Below, piece by piece: positions 7,805 through 15,755 of a stretch of DNA of 35,422 nt. The number at the start of each line of letters is the position of its first letter. The first letter of the stretch is position 1. The notes under the pieces are model-generated. The model saw only the letters and a program-made list of their open reading frames with translations. It did no database searches and had not been told where the DNA came from. Position numbers and translations under genes: made by a program. Source of the DNA: DASZVN01 sp035547055 (GTDB lineage Bacteria > Pseudomonadota > Alphaproteobacteria > Rhizobiales > Methylopilaceae); assembly GCA_035547055.1 (NCBI GenBank), contig DASZVN010000012.1, positions 1 through 35,422 on the forward strand, in the 5' to 3' direction.

Positions 7805-9412
7805 ATGTACGACGTCGTGATCGCGGGCTACGGCCCGACCGGAATGATGGCGGCCGCCCTGCTCGGCCGCGCCGGCCACCGGGTCGCGGTGATCGAGCGC
7901 TACAAGTCGCTCTACAACCTGCCCCGCGTCGGCATCGTCCACGACGACGTGCTGCGCATGTTCCAGGAGCTCGGCCTCGCCGAGGCGATCGCGCCCGCGA
8001 CCTATTTCCTCCCGGTCTACGAGCTCGGCAAGCACGGCGAGGTGCTGCTCTCGAACGACGTCGAGCCTCACGCCACCCATGGCTGGCCGGAGATGACCTC
8101 GATCTACCAGCCTGCCTTCGAGGCCGAGCTCGACAAGCTAGACACGGCGCTGCCGGGCGTCGACGTGCTGAAGGGCCTCAAGGCGGTCGGCCTCGCCCAG
8201 GACGGCGCCGGCGTCGAGGTGACCGTCGAGGACGAGGCCGGCCAGCGCCGCACCATCGAGGGGCGCTGGCTGATCGGCGCCGACGGCGGCAACAGCTTCG
8301 TCCGCGAGGCGCTCGGCATTTCCTACGCCGATCTCGGCTTCGACCAGAACTGGCTCGTGATCGACGCCGCGGCGAAGCCGGGACGCGCCGGGCTGCCGCT
8401 GCTCCGCCAGTTCTGCGAGCCCGAGCAGCCCGGCATGACCATGCAGATGGGCCCCGGCCACCGCCGCTGGTCGTTCATGATCTTCCCCGGCGAAGACCCG
8501 GCCGAGGCGGTGAAGCCCGAGAGCGTGTGGCGCCGGCTGGACCGGCCCGAGGGCGGCACGCCCGACGAGTTCGAGCTGGTGCGGGTGGTGTCCTACAAGT
8601 TCCAGTCGCTCGACGCCGAGGAGTGGCGCGTCGGCCGCGTCTTCCTGGCGGGCGACGCGGCGCACCAGATGCCGCCTTTCCTCGCCCAGGGCATGTGCTC
8701 GGGCTTCCGCGATGCCTACAACATCGCCTGGAAGCTCGACCTCGTGCTGAAGGGCCTCGCCGCCCCGGCCTTCCTCGACAGCTACGCCGCTGAGCGCCAG
8801 CCCAACGCGCGCGCGACCATCGTCGAGAGCATGCGCGTCGGCCAGAACGTCAACGAGCGCGATCCCGAGAAGATCAGGGCACGCGACGCCGCGCTCCGCG
8901 CCATGCAGGCGGCGAAGGCGAAGCAGCCTCCGACGCAGAAGGCGCTGATCGCCTTCCGGGTGCCGGGCTTCGACGACGGCTTCATCGCCGACGGCGCCGA
9001 GGGTGCGGGCGACATCTTCCCGCAAGGCACGGTCCGCGCCGGCGGGCGCGAGGGCCGTTTCGACGACGTGGTCGGCCGCGGCTTCTTCGTCCTCGTCCGC
9101 GACGGTGCCCCCGCCCCCGCGCTCGATACGGACGCCGCGGCGTTCTGGCGGCGTCTCGGCGGGCACGTCGTCACGATCGGCGCCCCCGGCTCGGGCGCCG
9201 CCGTCGAGGACACCGAGGGGGTCTATCTCCGCCTGATGGACGGCTATGGCGCCGACCTCCTGGTCAAGCGGCCAGACTATTACCTGTTCGGCGCGGGCGC
9301 GGCCGCCACCCTTCCCGCGCTGCTCGCCGATCTCCGCCGCCAGCTCGAAGGCGGCGACCCCGCGTCGGCCGCCGACGCCGCATCGGCCATCGCCCCGCTG
9401 CCGCTGGGCTGA
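7805..9412 (+). CDS. FAD-dependent aromatic monooxygenase, MhpA-like
   Basis: A class A flavoprotein monooxygenase of 535 residues. It has the dinucleotide-binding GYGPTG (residues 8-13) with Glu31 ending the second strand, the DG motif DGGNSFVR (160-167), and the GD motif FLAGDAAHQMPPFLAQGM (280-297) followed by GFRDAYNIAWKLDLVL. Length and the C-terminal thioredoxin-like region (about 400-520) fit the 3-(3-hydroxyphenyl)propionate hydroxylase (MhpA) group, which uses NAD(P)H and O2 to hydroxylate phenolic acids. GGAGGAAGAG precedes the ATG. No extradiol dioxygenase or hydrolase of an mhp pathway is nearby, so the substrate is uncertain. A TATAGA box at 7746-7751 may be its -10, without a convincing -35. 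Confidence 0.85.
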   Translation: MYDVVIAGYGPTGMMAAALLGRAGHRVAVIERYKSLYNLPRVGIVHDDVLRMFQELGLAEAIAPATYFLPVYELGKHGEVLLSNDVEPHATHGWPEMTSIYQPAFEAELDKLDTALPGVDVLKGLKAVGLAQDGAGVEVTVEDEAGQRRTIEGRWLIGADGGNSFVREALGISYADLGFDQNWLVIDAAAKPGRAGLPLLRQFCEPEQPGMTMQMGPGHRRWSFMIFPGEDPAEAVKPESVWRRLDRPEGGTPDEFELVRVVSYKFQSLDAEEWRVGRVFLAGDAAHQMPPFLAQGMCSGFRDAYNIAWKLDLVLKGLAAPAFLDSYAAERQPNARATIVESMRVGQNVNERDPEKIRARDAALRAMQAAKAKQPPTQKALIAFRVPGFDDGFIADGAEGAGDIFPQGTVRAGGREGRFDDVVGRGFFVLVRDGAPAPALDTDAAAFWRRLGGHVVTIGAPGSGAAVEDTEGVYLRLMDGYGADLLVKRPDYYLFGAGAAATLPALLADLRRQLEGGDPASAADAASAIAPLPLG

Positions 9413-9427
9413 TGGCCGTAGCAGGGG

Positions 9428-9456
9428 TGGACAGTGCTGCCGCCGCGGCTTAGATA
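9428..9456 (+). promoter_or_regulatory. Putative promoter of tRNA-Gln
   Basis: TGGACA (9428-9433) and TAGATA (9451-9456) are separated by exactly 17 bp and lie 53 bp upstream of the tRNA. The -35 matches consensus at five of six bases but the -10 at only three, so this is a plausible rather than firm call. Confidence 0.35.
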
Positions 9457-9509
9457 GCCGCCACCCCGCCGGCCGACGCGCATCTGACGGCGCCGGCCGG
9501 TACGGTCCT

Positions 9510-9583
9510 TGGGGGATCGTCTAACGGTAGGACAGCGGACTCTGACTCCGCCAGTCTAGGTTCGAATCCTAGTCCCCCAGCCA
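9510..9583 (+). tRNA. tRNA-Gln (anticodon CUG)
   Basis: The 74-nt sequence folds into a full cloverleaf. The acceptor stem TGGGGGA (9510-9516) pairs with TCCCCCA (9573-9579), the discriminator is G9580, and CCA is encoded at 9581-9583. The anticodon stem GCGGA/TCCGC encloses the loop CTCTGAC, giving anticodon CTG for CAG codons. The T arm contains GGTTCGAATCC. It stands alone between the MhpA-like gene and the convergent oxygenase gene. I see no direct repeat of its 3' end that would mark an integrated element. Confidence 0.97.
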
Positions 9584-9633
9584 CTCCAAATTCTTCTTTT
9601 ATCTCAGCATATTGGCACCATCGGCTGGTGCGG

Positions 9634-10533
9634 TCACTCGGCGGTGCGATAGGGCACGAGCCGCTCCATGCCGAGGAGCTCGTGCAGCGGTGCGCCGTCG
9701 CTCACCCGGCGGAACAGCCCCGGCGCGATCCAGGGCGCACGGCCGTCGAGGTTCGGGGCGCCGCGGCCGCCGGTCACGTCGGCGATGGCGATGGTGCGGG
9801 TCTCCAGCGAGATGCGGGTCACGCCGGTCTGGTTGCCGACGCCGGTATGGGCGTGTGCGCTGGAGAAGGCGATGGCCGTGCCGGGCTCGATCAGGACCGG
9901 GATGCCGAGCTCGGCCGCGATTTCTTCCTCGAGATGCGGGATCATGTCGTCGGCGCCGACGGCCCCGCCGCCGCCCGCCTTGCGGCGTGCCATGACGCGG
10001 CCGAGATCGAAGTCGGCGCTGCTGTTCCGGACCGGCCGCGACCACAGCGACGGAAACAGCGCCATCGTCCGCCCCGCTGCAAGCGGATAGACCGGCATCC
10101 ACCAGTTGACCTGGGCGTAGAGGTTGGTGCCCCAGGTGTCGCGATGGAAGGCGACGGTCGAGGCGCCGGCCGGCCGGAGGTTCGCTTCGGCGGCGTCGCG
10201 ATGCGGCTGGAAGCGCAGGCGCAGCCGGTCCCGTGCGATCGCCTCGGGGTCGAGCCCGACCGCATCGAACAGCGCCCGCCACAGCCGCTTCACCTCCTCG
10301 GAACGGGCGTAGGCGCCCGACAGCGCGGCGAAGCGCTCGACCTGCTGCGCCAGCGTGAGATGGTGGTGAATCTCGGTCGGCGGATGCGGCGCCAGCTCCT
10401 CCTCGAGGAAGGTGCGGGTGAAGGCGACGATCTCGCCGAGCGGCGCGAGGCCCGCAAGGCGGAGGATCTCGCCGGCATAGAGGCGGCGATGGAACTCGTC
10501 CGGCGGACAAGGCAAGGGCGGGGTCGTGTACAT
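9634..10533 (-). CDS. Putative 2-oxoglutarate/Fe(II)-dependent oxygenase-like protein
   Basis: A protein of 299 residues that resembles phytanoyl-CoA dioxygenase-type enzymes in its metal triad. It shows H130-x-D132 (VAFHRDTWGTN), a distal His in the SSAHAHTGVG segment (H227 or H229), and Arg240 (TGVTRISLETRTI) as a possible 2-oxoglutarate ligand. These positions suit a double-stranded beta-helix fold, but overall family membership is my inference from motifs. The substrate is unknown. Its ATG overlaps the stop of the DUF488 gene upstream (TGATG), so the two are translated together. The alternative is a cupin-fold protein without catalytic function. Confidence 0.55.
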   Translation of the reverse strand: MYTTPPLPCPPDEFHRRLYAGEILRLAGLAPLGEIVAFTRTFLEEELAPHPPTEIHHHLTLAQQVERFAALSGAYARSEEVKRLWRALFDAVGLDPEAIARDRLRLRFQPHRDAAEANLRPAGASTVAFHRDTWGTNLYAQVNWWMPVYPLAAGRTMALFPSLWSRPVRNSSADFDLGRVMARRKAGGGGAVGADDMIPHLEEEIAAELGIPVLIEPGTAIAFSSAHAHTGVGNQTGVTRISLETRTIAIADVTGGRGAPNLDGRAPWIAPGLFRRVSDGAPLHELLGMERLVPYRTAE

Positions 10534-10985
10534 CAGGCGGCCAGATGCTCGGCTGCCACGCCGAGACCGTCCTCGATCGCCTCGGCGATGAACCGGCGGT
10601 GGCACTGGCGGTGGTCGCGCTCGTAGCAGAGCAGGCAGATCGGCCGGCCGGAGGCGACGAGGCGCTTCAGCTCGGCGAACTCCGCCTGCGCCTCCGGCGT
10701 CGCGAAATGCGCCATGTAGATGCGCTCCAGCATCGTCATGTCGCCGCGCCGGGCCGCAAGGCGGCCCTCCTTCGGCGTGCCGAGCGCCCTGAGGTGCAGG
10801 TAGTCGATGCCGTGTTCCGACAGCCCGGCGGCGAGCTGGCGCTTCGAGAAGCCGGGCCGGCGCGAGGCCGCGATGGCGCGCACGTCGACCAGGAGTCGGA
10901 CGCCGGCGCCTTCGAGGCGGCCGAGCACCGCCTCGGCGGGCGTCGCTTCGTAGCCGATCGTCATGAGGGGAGCGGGAGCAGCCAT
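10533..10985 (-). CDS. DUF488 family protein
   Basis: A small protein of about 150 residues with the DUF488 signatures: TIGYEATPAE near the N-terminus, LVDVRAIAASRRPGFSK, and the C-terminal ICLLCYERDHRQCHRRFIAE, where the two Cys and the CHR triplet are conserved. No enzymatic role is established for the family. Several starts are possible (10985 MAAPAPLMTIGYE; 10964 MTIGYE; 11039 longer). None has a clear ribosome site, and I favour 10985 because it keeps the usual short lead before TIGYE. It is divergent from the DedA gene, with under 80 bp between starts, and couples directly to the downstream oxygenase-like gene. Confidence 0.8.
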   Translation of the reverse strand: MAAPAPLMTIGYEATPAEAVLGRLEGAGVRLLVDVRAIAASRRPGFSKRQLAAGLSEHGIDYLHLRALGTPKEGRLAARRGDMTMLERIYMAHFATPEAQAEFAELKRLVASGRPICLLCYERDHRQCHRRFIAEAIEDGLGVAAEHLAA

Positions 10986-11059
10986 CGCGGGATGATGGCG
11001 CATCGGCGCGCCCGCGGGCAATGTGGGAGCCGCGGCCATCCCGCCGCAGGATGCTGGCG

Positions 11060-11713
11060 ATGGCGCTCGCCGACGCGGCGATGCACGCGATCCACCACTA
11101 CGGCTACGGCGCGGTGGCGCTGGCGGTCGGGCTGGAAAGCATCGGCGTGCCGTTTCCGGGCGAGGCGACGCTGATCGCCGCCGCCGTCTACGCCGGCAAG
11201 ACGGGCCGGCTCGACATCGCCCTCGTCATCGCCGCGGCGGCCGCCGGGGCGATCGTCGGCGACAATATCGGTTTCTGGATCGGCCGCGAGGCTGGATTCC
11301 GCCTGCTCCGGCGCTACGGGAACTACATCCGCCTCACCCCGCCGCGGCTGAAGCTCGGGCGCTACCTGTTCCGGCGCCATGGCGGCAAGGTCGTGTTCTT
11401 CGGCCGCTTCGTCTCGATCCTCCGCACCTTCGCTGCGCTCCTCGCCGGCGCCAACCGGATGGGCTGGGGGCACTTCCTCGCCTACAACGCCGCCGGCGGC
11501 ATTGTCTGGGCGACGCTCTACGGCCTCGGCGCCTATTTCCTCGGCACGCAGCTCGACCGTTTCGTCGGGCCGGTCGGCATCGGCTTCGGCGCCGCCGCCG
11601 CCATCGCGGTGATCGCGGCCGTGGTGTTCCTGCGCCGCAACGAGGCGCGTCTCGAGGAAGAGGCCGAGCGCGTCTTGGCTGACGAGCCGGGACACGGCGG
11701 CTCGTATTCGTAG
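11060..11713 (+). CDS. DedA family (VTT domain) membrane protein
   Basis: An inner-membrane protein of 217 residues. The family hallmark ESIGVPFPGEATLIAAA (around residues 26-42) and the second block FFGRFVSILRTFAALLAGAN (about 114-133) flank the re-entrant membrane region. Further hydrophobic segments lie at the C-terminus (GPVGIGFGAAAAIAVIAAVV), followed by a charged tail. DedA proteins act in lipid-carrier or phospholipid flipping and envelope homeostasis. Start 11060 is chosen since CAGGA lies eight bases upstream; ATG 11051 is the alternative. The specific lipid handled cannot be told. Confidence 0.85.
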   Translation: MALADAAMHAIHHYGYGAVALAVGLESIGVPFPGEATLIAAAVYAGKTGRLDIALVIAAAAAGAIVGDNIGFWIGREAGFRLLRRYGNYIRLTPPRLKLGRYLFRRHGGKVVFFGRFVSILRTFAALLAGANRMGWGHFLAYNAAGGIVWATLYGLGAYFLGTQLDRFVGPVGIGFGAAAAIAVIAAVVFLRRNEARLEEEAERVLADEPGHGGSYS

Positions 11714-11817
11714 GGAGGCCGGGCGAGGCGGCAGGAAACCGACACGGGGTCTGCGGAATTTCTCCCGAGCCGCAACGCGCCGGGGCTGGCCCCGGCGCCG
11801 GCAGGAGAGTGCGCCGG

Positions 11818-12918
11818 ATGGCACGCGCGTCGTCGTGGTTTCTGCTCGGCCTCGGCACCCTCTACATCGCCTTCGCCGGGCGGGCCTTGGCGGGGCCGCG
11901 AAGCATCGCTGCCGTCGGGGCCGCACCCGCAACGCCGCCGCATGCGTCGTCGAACGTCGCCGCCGATACCGGGGACGACCGGGGGCGGCAGGCCGCGTCG
12001 CCCGGTGAGATTCCGCCGCGCGGCTGGAAGGAGGTCCTCAAGCGGACGGTCTCGGAATTCTCCGACGACCGCATCCTCTCGGTCGCGGCCGGGGTGACAT
12101 TCTACGTCCTCCTCGCGATCTTCCCGGCCATCGCCGCCCTGATCTCGATCTACGGCTTCTTCGCCGATCCAACCGCGATGTCGAGCCAGCTCGCCCATCT
12201 CGCGGGCGTGCTCCCCGGCGGCGCCATGGATGTGGTCGGCGACCAGATGAAGCGCGTCGCGGCGCAGAAGCCGAGCTCGCTCGGCGTCGGCTTCGTCATT
12301 GGGCTGGTCGTCGCGCTGTGGAGCGCAAGCTCCGGCATCAAGGCGCTTTTCGACGCGCTGAACGTCGCTTACGAGGAAAAGGAGAAACGAGGCTTCATCC
12401 GCCTCAGCGCCATTGCCCTGCTCGTCACGCTCGGCGCCTTGGCGTTCGCACTGGTCGCGATCGGCGCGGTCGTCGTGCTGCCGATCGTGTTCAACTTCAT
12501 CGGCTTCGGCAGCCTGTCGGCGACGCTCATGAACGTCGTGCGCTGGCCCGCGCTGCTCGTCATCATGGCGCTGGCGCTGGCCGTGCTGTTCCGCTTCGGC
12601 CCCAGCCGCGCATCGGCGCGCTGGCGCTGGGTGAGCTGGGGCAGCGCGCTCGCGGCGGTGCTCTGGGTCGGCGGCTCGCTGCTGTTCTCCTGGTACGTCG
12701 CGAATTTCGGCAGCTACAACAAGACTTATGGGTCGCTTGGCGCGGTCATCGGCTTCATGACCTGGATCTGGCTGTCGACGACCGTCATCCTCCTCGGCGC
12801 CGAGCTGAATTGCGAGCTGGAGCGCCAGACCGCCCGCGACAGCACGACGGAAGGCGGCCGGCCGCTCGGCAGCCGCGGCGCCGTGGCCGCGGACACGGTG
12901 GCCGGTCCACAGGATTAG
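11818..12918 (+). CDS. YihY/virulence factor BrkB family membrane protein
   Basis: A 366-residue inner-membrane protein with about six membrane segments in the YihY core (residues about 80-345). Typical family pieces are DRILSVAAGVTFYVLLAIFP, LWSASSGIKALFDALNVAYE and GFMTWIWLSTTVILLGAELN. An additional N-terminal hydrophobic segment (residues 5-25) and a Pro/Ala-rich linker of about 45 residues precede the core, which is longer than the minimal family member. ATG 11818 sits at good distance from AGGAGAG; GTG 11809 is the alternative. Despite the old name RNase BN, no RNase activity belongs to this family. Function unknown; an envelope role is likely. Confidence 0.85.
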   Translation: MARASSWFLLGLGTLYIAFAGRALAGPRSIAAVGAAPATPPHASSNVAADTGDDRGRQAASPGEIPPRGWKEVLKRTVSEFSDDRILSVAAGVTFYVLLAIFPAIAALISIYGFFADPTAMSSQLAHLAGVLPGGAMDVVGDQMKRVAAQKPSSLGVGFVIGLVVALWSASSGIKALFDALNVAYEEKEKRGFIRLSAIALLVTLGALAFALVAIGAVVVLPIVFNFIGFGSLSATLMNVVRWPALLVIMALALAVLFRFGPSRASARWRWVSWGSALAAVLWVGGSLLFSWYVANFGSYNKTYGSLGAVIGFMTWIWLSTTVILLGAELNCELERQTARDSTTEGGRPLGSRGAVAADTVAGPQD

Positions 12919-12983
12919 ACGCAGCCTCTTGCCTCGCGCCGCGCTGCCTGCTCTGTCGGGACATCCCGCTCCGCGAGGCCGCC

Positions 12984-13790
12984 ATGACGCCCTCCTCCGA
13001 CATCGCCCGGCTGATCGAGATCATGGCGGCGCTGCGCACGCCGCTCACCGGCTGCCCGTGGGATCTCGCGCAGAGCTTCGCGACCATCGCGCCCTACACC
13101 CAGGAGGAGGCGGCCGAGGTCGCCGACGCCATTGCCCGAGGCGATCTCGACGAGCTGAAGGACGAGCTCGGCGACCTCCTGCTCCAGGTGGTGTTCCACG
13201 CCCGCATGGCCGAGGAGGAAGGCGCCTTCGCCTTCGGCGACGTCGTCGAGGCGATCACCGCCAAGATGATCCGCCGCCATCCCCACGTGTTCGGCGACGT
13301 CGAGGCGCGGACCGAGGACGGCGTCAATGCGCTGTGGGACCGGATCAAGGCCGAGGAGAAGGCCGCACGTGGTCGGCCGGAGCCGGCGGGCGCGCTGGCG
13401 GGCGTGCCCGCGTCGCTGCCGCCGCTCGGGCGGGCGCTGAAGCTGCAGAAGGCGGCCGGCAAGGTCGGCTTCGACTGGAACGATCCTCGCGCCGTCCTCG
13501 CCAAGATCCGCGAGGAGGCGGACGAGGTCGAGGCGACGCTGGGCGGCAGCGATGACGATGCGCGCGAGGACGAGATCGGCGACCTCCTGTTCGCGGTCGT
13601 GAACCTCGCGCGCCACCTCGCGGTCGACCCCGACATCGCGCTTCGCCGCGCCAACCTGAAGTTCGAGCGCCGCTTCGCCGCGATCGAGGGGGCGCTGGCC
13701 CGCGACGGGCGTACGCCGGCCGACAGCACGCTCGCCGAGATGGACGCCCTCTGGGACGAGGCGAAGGCGGCGGAGCGGCCGGCGGGCTGA
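12984..13790 (+). CDS. mazG: Nucleoside triphosphate pyrophosphohydrolase MazG
   Basis: A cytoplasmic house-cleaning enzyme of 268 residues hydrolysing (d)NTPs to NMP and pyrophosphate. Two MazG modules are visible. The first (residues 10-125) has CPWDLAQSF, the metal-binding EEAAEVADAI and DELGDLLLQVVFHAR, with HPHVFGD after it. The second (about 145-250) has KVGFDW, REEADEVEATL and EDEIGDLLFAVVNLAR. The first module starts with LIEIMAALR-P-GCPWD as in E. coli MazG. It is convergent with hflX across a palindromic repeat. Synteny with hflX and hfq is normal in Rhizobiales. Confidence 0.95.
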   Translation: MTPSSDIARLIEIMAALRTPLTGCPWDLAQSFATIAPYTQEEAAEVADAIARGDLDELKDELGDLLLQVVFHARMAEEEGAFAFGDVVEAITAKMIRRHPHVFGDVEARTEDGVNALWDRIKAEEKAARGRPEPAGALAGVPASLPPLGRALKLQKAAGKVGFDWNDPRAVLAKIREEADEVEATLGGSDDDAREDEIGDLLFAVVNLARHLAVDPDIALRRANLKFERRFAAIEGALARDGRTPADSTLAEMDALWDEAKAAERPAG

Positions 13791-13807
13791 CGTCACCGGC
13801 CTCTCCT

Positions 13808-13897
13808 CGTCATGGCCGGGCTTGTCCCGGCCATCCACGACCTTCTTTGCGGCGATGCCGAACCCGTGGATGCCCGGCCCAAGGCCCGGGCATGACG
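13808..13897. repeat. Palindromic intergenic repeat between mazG and hflX
   Basis: The left arm CGTCATGGCCGGGCTTGTCC continuing to GGCCATCCACG (13808-13838) is mirrored by CGTGGATGCCCGGCCC and GGCCCGGGCATGACG (13865-13897). GTCATGGCCGGGCTTGTCCC with CCATCCACG is one of the commonest dispersed repeats in Bradyrhizobium-like genomes. Situated between convergent genes, the hairpin may act as a bidirectional transcript end, although no T-run follows. Confidence 0.8.
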
Positions 13898-13900
13898 GGC

Positions 13901-15256
13901 TCAGGCACCGTTGTCCCCGAACCGGCGCCTGATCCCCTCTTCCCGCTCGGGCGGCACGCGGACGCGCATCACCACGGCGCCGTCGGGGCGGTCGTGGCGC
14001 TCCAGCACCTCGGCGTGGCGGTAGAGCCAGGACAGGCCGGCGCCGTCGCCCGCAGGCACCGCGACGGTCAGCGCCGCGCGGCCGACGCCGGCGCGGCGCT
14101 CGATCGCCGCCAACAGCGCGTCGATCCCCTCCCCGCCGAGCGCCGAGACCGGGATCGGCCGCCGCTCCGCCGGCCGCCGCCGCGCGGTCTCGGTCAGGCG
14201 GGCGCGGGCGTCGGCGTCGAGCAGGTCGATCTTGTTCCAGACCTCGATCAGCCGCGGGTCGGTCTCGGCGTCGATGTCGAGCTCGCCGAGGATCTTGGCG
14301 ACGTCGGCGGCCTGCGCCTCGCTCTCGCCGTGGCTGATGTCGCGGACGTGGAGGATGACGTCGGCTTCCGTCACCTCCTCGAGCGTGGCGCGGAACGCGG
14401 CGACCAGCGTGGTCGGTAGGTCGGAGATGAAGCCGACCGTGTCCGACAGGATGACCCGCGTGCCGCCCGGCAGCGCGAGCGCGCGGAGCGTTGGGTCGAG
14501 CGTCGCGAACAGCATGTCGGCGGCCAGCACCTCCGCCTTGGTCAGGCGGTTGAAGAGCGTCGACTTGCCGGCGTTGGTGTAGCCGACCAGCGCCACCACC
14601 GGGTACGGCACGCGCTGGCGCGCCGAGCGATGGAGCCCGCGGGTGCGGCGCACGTCGGCGAGCTCGCGCTCGATCTTCAGGATGCGCTCGCCGATCAGGC
14701 GGCGGTCGGCCTCGATCTGGGTCTCGCCCGGCCCGCCGAGGAAGCCGAAGCCGCCGCGCTGGCGCTCCAGGTGGGTCCAGGAGCGGACGAGGCGGCTCCG
14801 CTGCCAGGTGAGATGCGCCAGCTCGACCTGGAGCGAGCCTTCCTTGGTGCGGGCGCGGCGGCCGAAGATCTCCAGGATCAGCCCGGTGCGGTCGAGCACC
14901 TTGCAGCTCCACGCCTTTTCGAGATTGCGCTGCTGCACCGGCGAGAGCGCGGCGTCGATCACCGCGAGGCCGACCTCCTCGCTTTTCACGACGCCGGCCA
15001 GCTCCTCGACCTTGCCCTTGCCGAGATAGGTCGCTGGCCGCAGCGAGCCGAGCGCGACCAGCCCGGAGGCGACGACGTCGAGATCGATCGCCTGGGCAAG
15101 GCCGATCGCTTCCTCGAGCCTGGCCTCGGGCTGGCGCTGGGTCGCGCCCGCCGGCGCCGCGCGGCGGCCGAGATGCGGCTCGACCACCAGCGCCCGCGTC
15201 GGCGGTGCTCGCGTCTCGGTCGGCAGCGATCGGCTTCTTGGAACGGGACCCGTCAT
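13901..15256 (-). CDS. hflX: Ribosome-associated GTPase HflX
   Basis: A GTPase of 451 residues that splits stalled or hibernating ribosomes. The N-terminal HflX domain contains YLGKGKVEELAG, DAALSPVQQRNLEKAW and the linker motif FGFLGGPGETQIEADRRLI. The G domain carries GYTNAGKST (G1), DTVGFISDLPT (G3) and NKIDLLD (G4). A C-terminal extension of about 60 residues ends VRVPPEREEGIRRRF. The first 40 residues are basic and Pro-rich, and the ATG at 15256 is preceded by GGTGG. It lies downstream of hfq with a 160-bp gap containing a repeat, so co-transcription may be weakened. Confidence 0.95.
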   Translation of the reverse strand: MTGPVPRSRSLPTETRAPPTRALVVEPHLGRRAAPAGATQRQPEARLEEAIGLAQAIDLDVVASGLVALGSLRPATYLGKGKVEELAGVVKSEEVGLAVIDAALSPVQQRNLEKAWSCKVLDRTGLILEIFGRRARTKEGSLQVELAHLTWQRSRLVRSWTHLERQRGGFGFLGGPGETQIEADRRLIGERILKIERELADVRRTRGLHRSARQRVPYPVVALVGYTNAGKSTLFNRLTKAEVLAADMLFATLDPTLRALALPGGTRVILSDTVGFISDLPTTLVAAFRATLEEVTEADVILHVRDISHGESEAQAADVAKILGELDIDAETDPRLIEVWNKIDLLDADARARLTETARRRPAERRPIPVSALGGEGIDALLAAIERRAGVGRAALTVAVPAGDGAGLSWLYRHAEVLERHDRPDGAVVMRVRVPPEREEGIRRRFGDNGA

Positions 15257-15285
15257 GCCACCGCGCGCCCGATCAGCCGCATCGT

Positions 15286-15381
15286 GTCGTGCCGGCCGGA
15301 GCGAAGCGGAGAGCCGGGATCCGGGTCAGCAAGCGCGCCGGGGACCGGATCCCGGATTGCGCTTCGCGCGTCCGGGACGAC
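15286..15381. repeat. Palindromic intergenic repeat between hfq and hflX
   Basis: The arm GTCGTGCCGGCCGGAGCGAA ending in GCCGGGATCCGG (15286-15324) is complementary, with a few mismatches, to CCGGATCCCGGATTGCGC and TTCGCGCGTCCGGGACGAC (15345-15381). Repeats of the form GTCCCGGACGCGCGAAGCGC with ATCCGGGATCC are widespread in Rhizobiales. It would form a long hairpin in the hfq-hflX transcript. Confidence 0.75.
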
Positions 15382-15416
15382 AGCCGCAAGGTCGAATTCA
15401 AGGCGTGCCGACCCAA

Positions 15417-15674
15417 TCACTCGTTCTCGGCGGCGGCCGCTTCGTCGGCGCCCTCGAACAGGGAAATGGGGTGGTTCGGCATTACCGTCGAGATGGCGTG
15501 CTTGTAGACGAGCTGGGAATGGCCGTCGCGCCGCAGCAGCACGCAGAAATTGTCGAACCAGGTGACGACGCCCTGGAGCTTGACGCCGTTGACGAGGAAG
15601 ATCGTCAGCGGGACCTTGTTCTTGCGGACATGATTGAGGAACGTGTCCTGCAGATTCTGTGCTCGTTCTGGCAT
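15417..15674 (-). CDS. hfq: RNA chaperone Hfq
   Basis: An 85-residue Sm-like protein that forms a hexamer and pairs small RNAs with mRNAs. The Sm1 part is present as NLQDTFLNHVRKNKVPLTIF, then LVNGVKLQGVVTWFDNFCVL. The Sm2 part is QLVYKHAISTVMP. A short acidic C-terminus (EGADEAAAAENE) is typical of alphaproteobacterial Hfq. The start at 15674 (MPERAQN) fits the family exactly, with a GGGAAAGAAG stretch upstream. It is flanked by dat and hflX in the conserved order. Confidence 0.97.
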   Translation of the reverse strand: MPERAQNLQDTFLNHVRKNKVPLTIFLVNGVKLQGVVTWFDNFCVLLRRDGHSQLVYKHAISTVMPNHPISLFEGADEAAAAENE

Positions 15675-15755
15675 GGTTTTCTTCTTTCCCGCTCCAGGCC
15701 GACGCGCAGCCCTCACGGTGTGGCCGCGCGCTGCCCCCTTTTTCTGGCCGCGACA

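Noticed and set aside
9510..9633. tRNA-Gln considered as attachment site of an integrated element
   Set aside because: No repeat of the tRNA 3' end, no integrase and no change in base use on either side.
893..15381. Intergenic repeats considered as a CRISPR array
   Set aside because: Each is a single copy of a different palindrome in a different gap, without regular spacers or cas genes.
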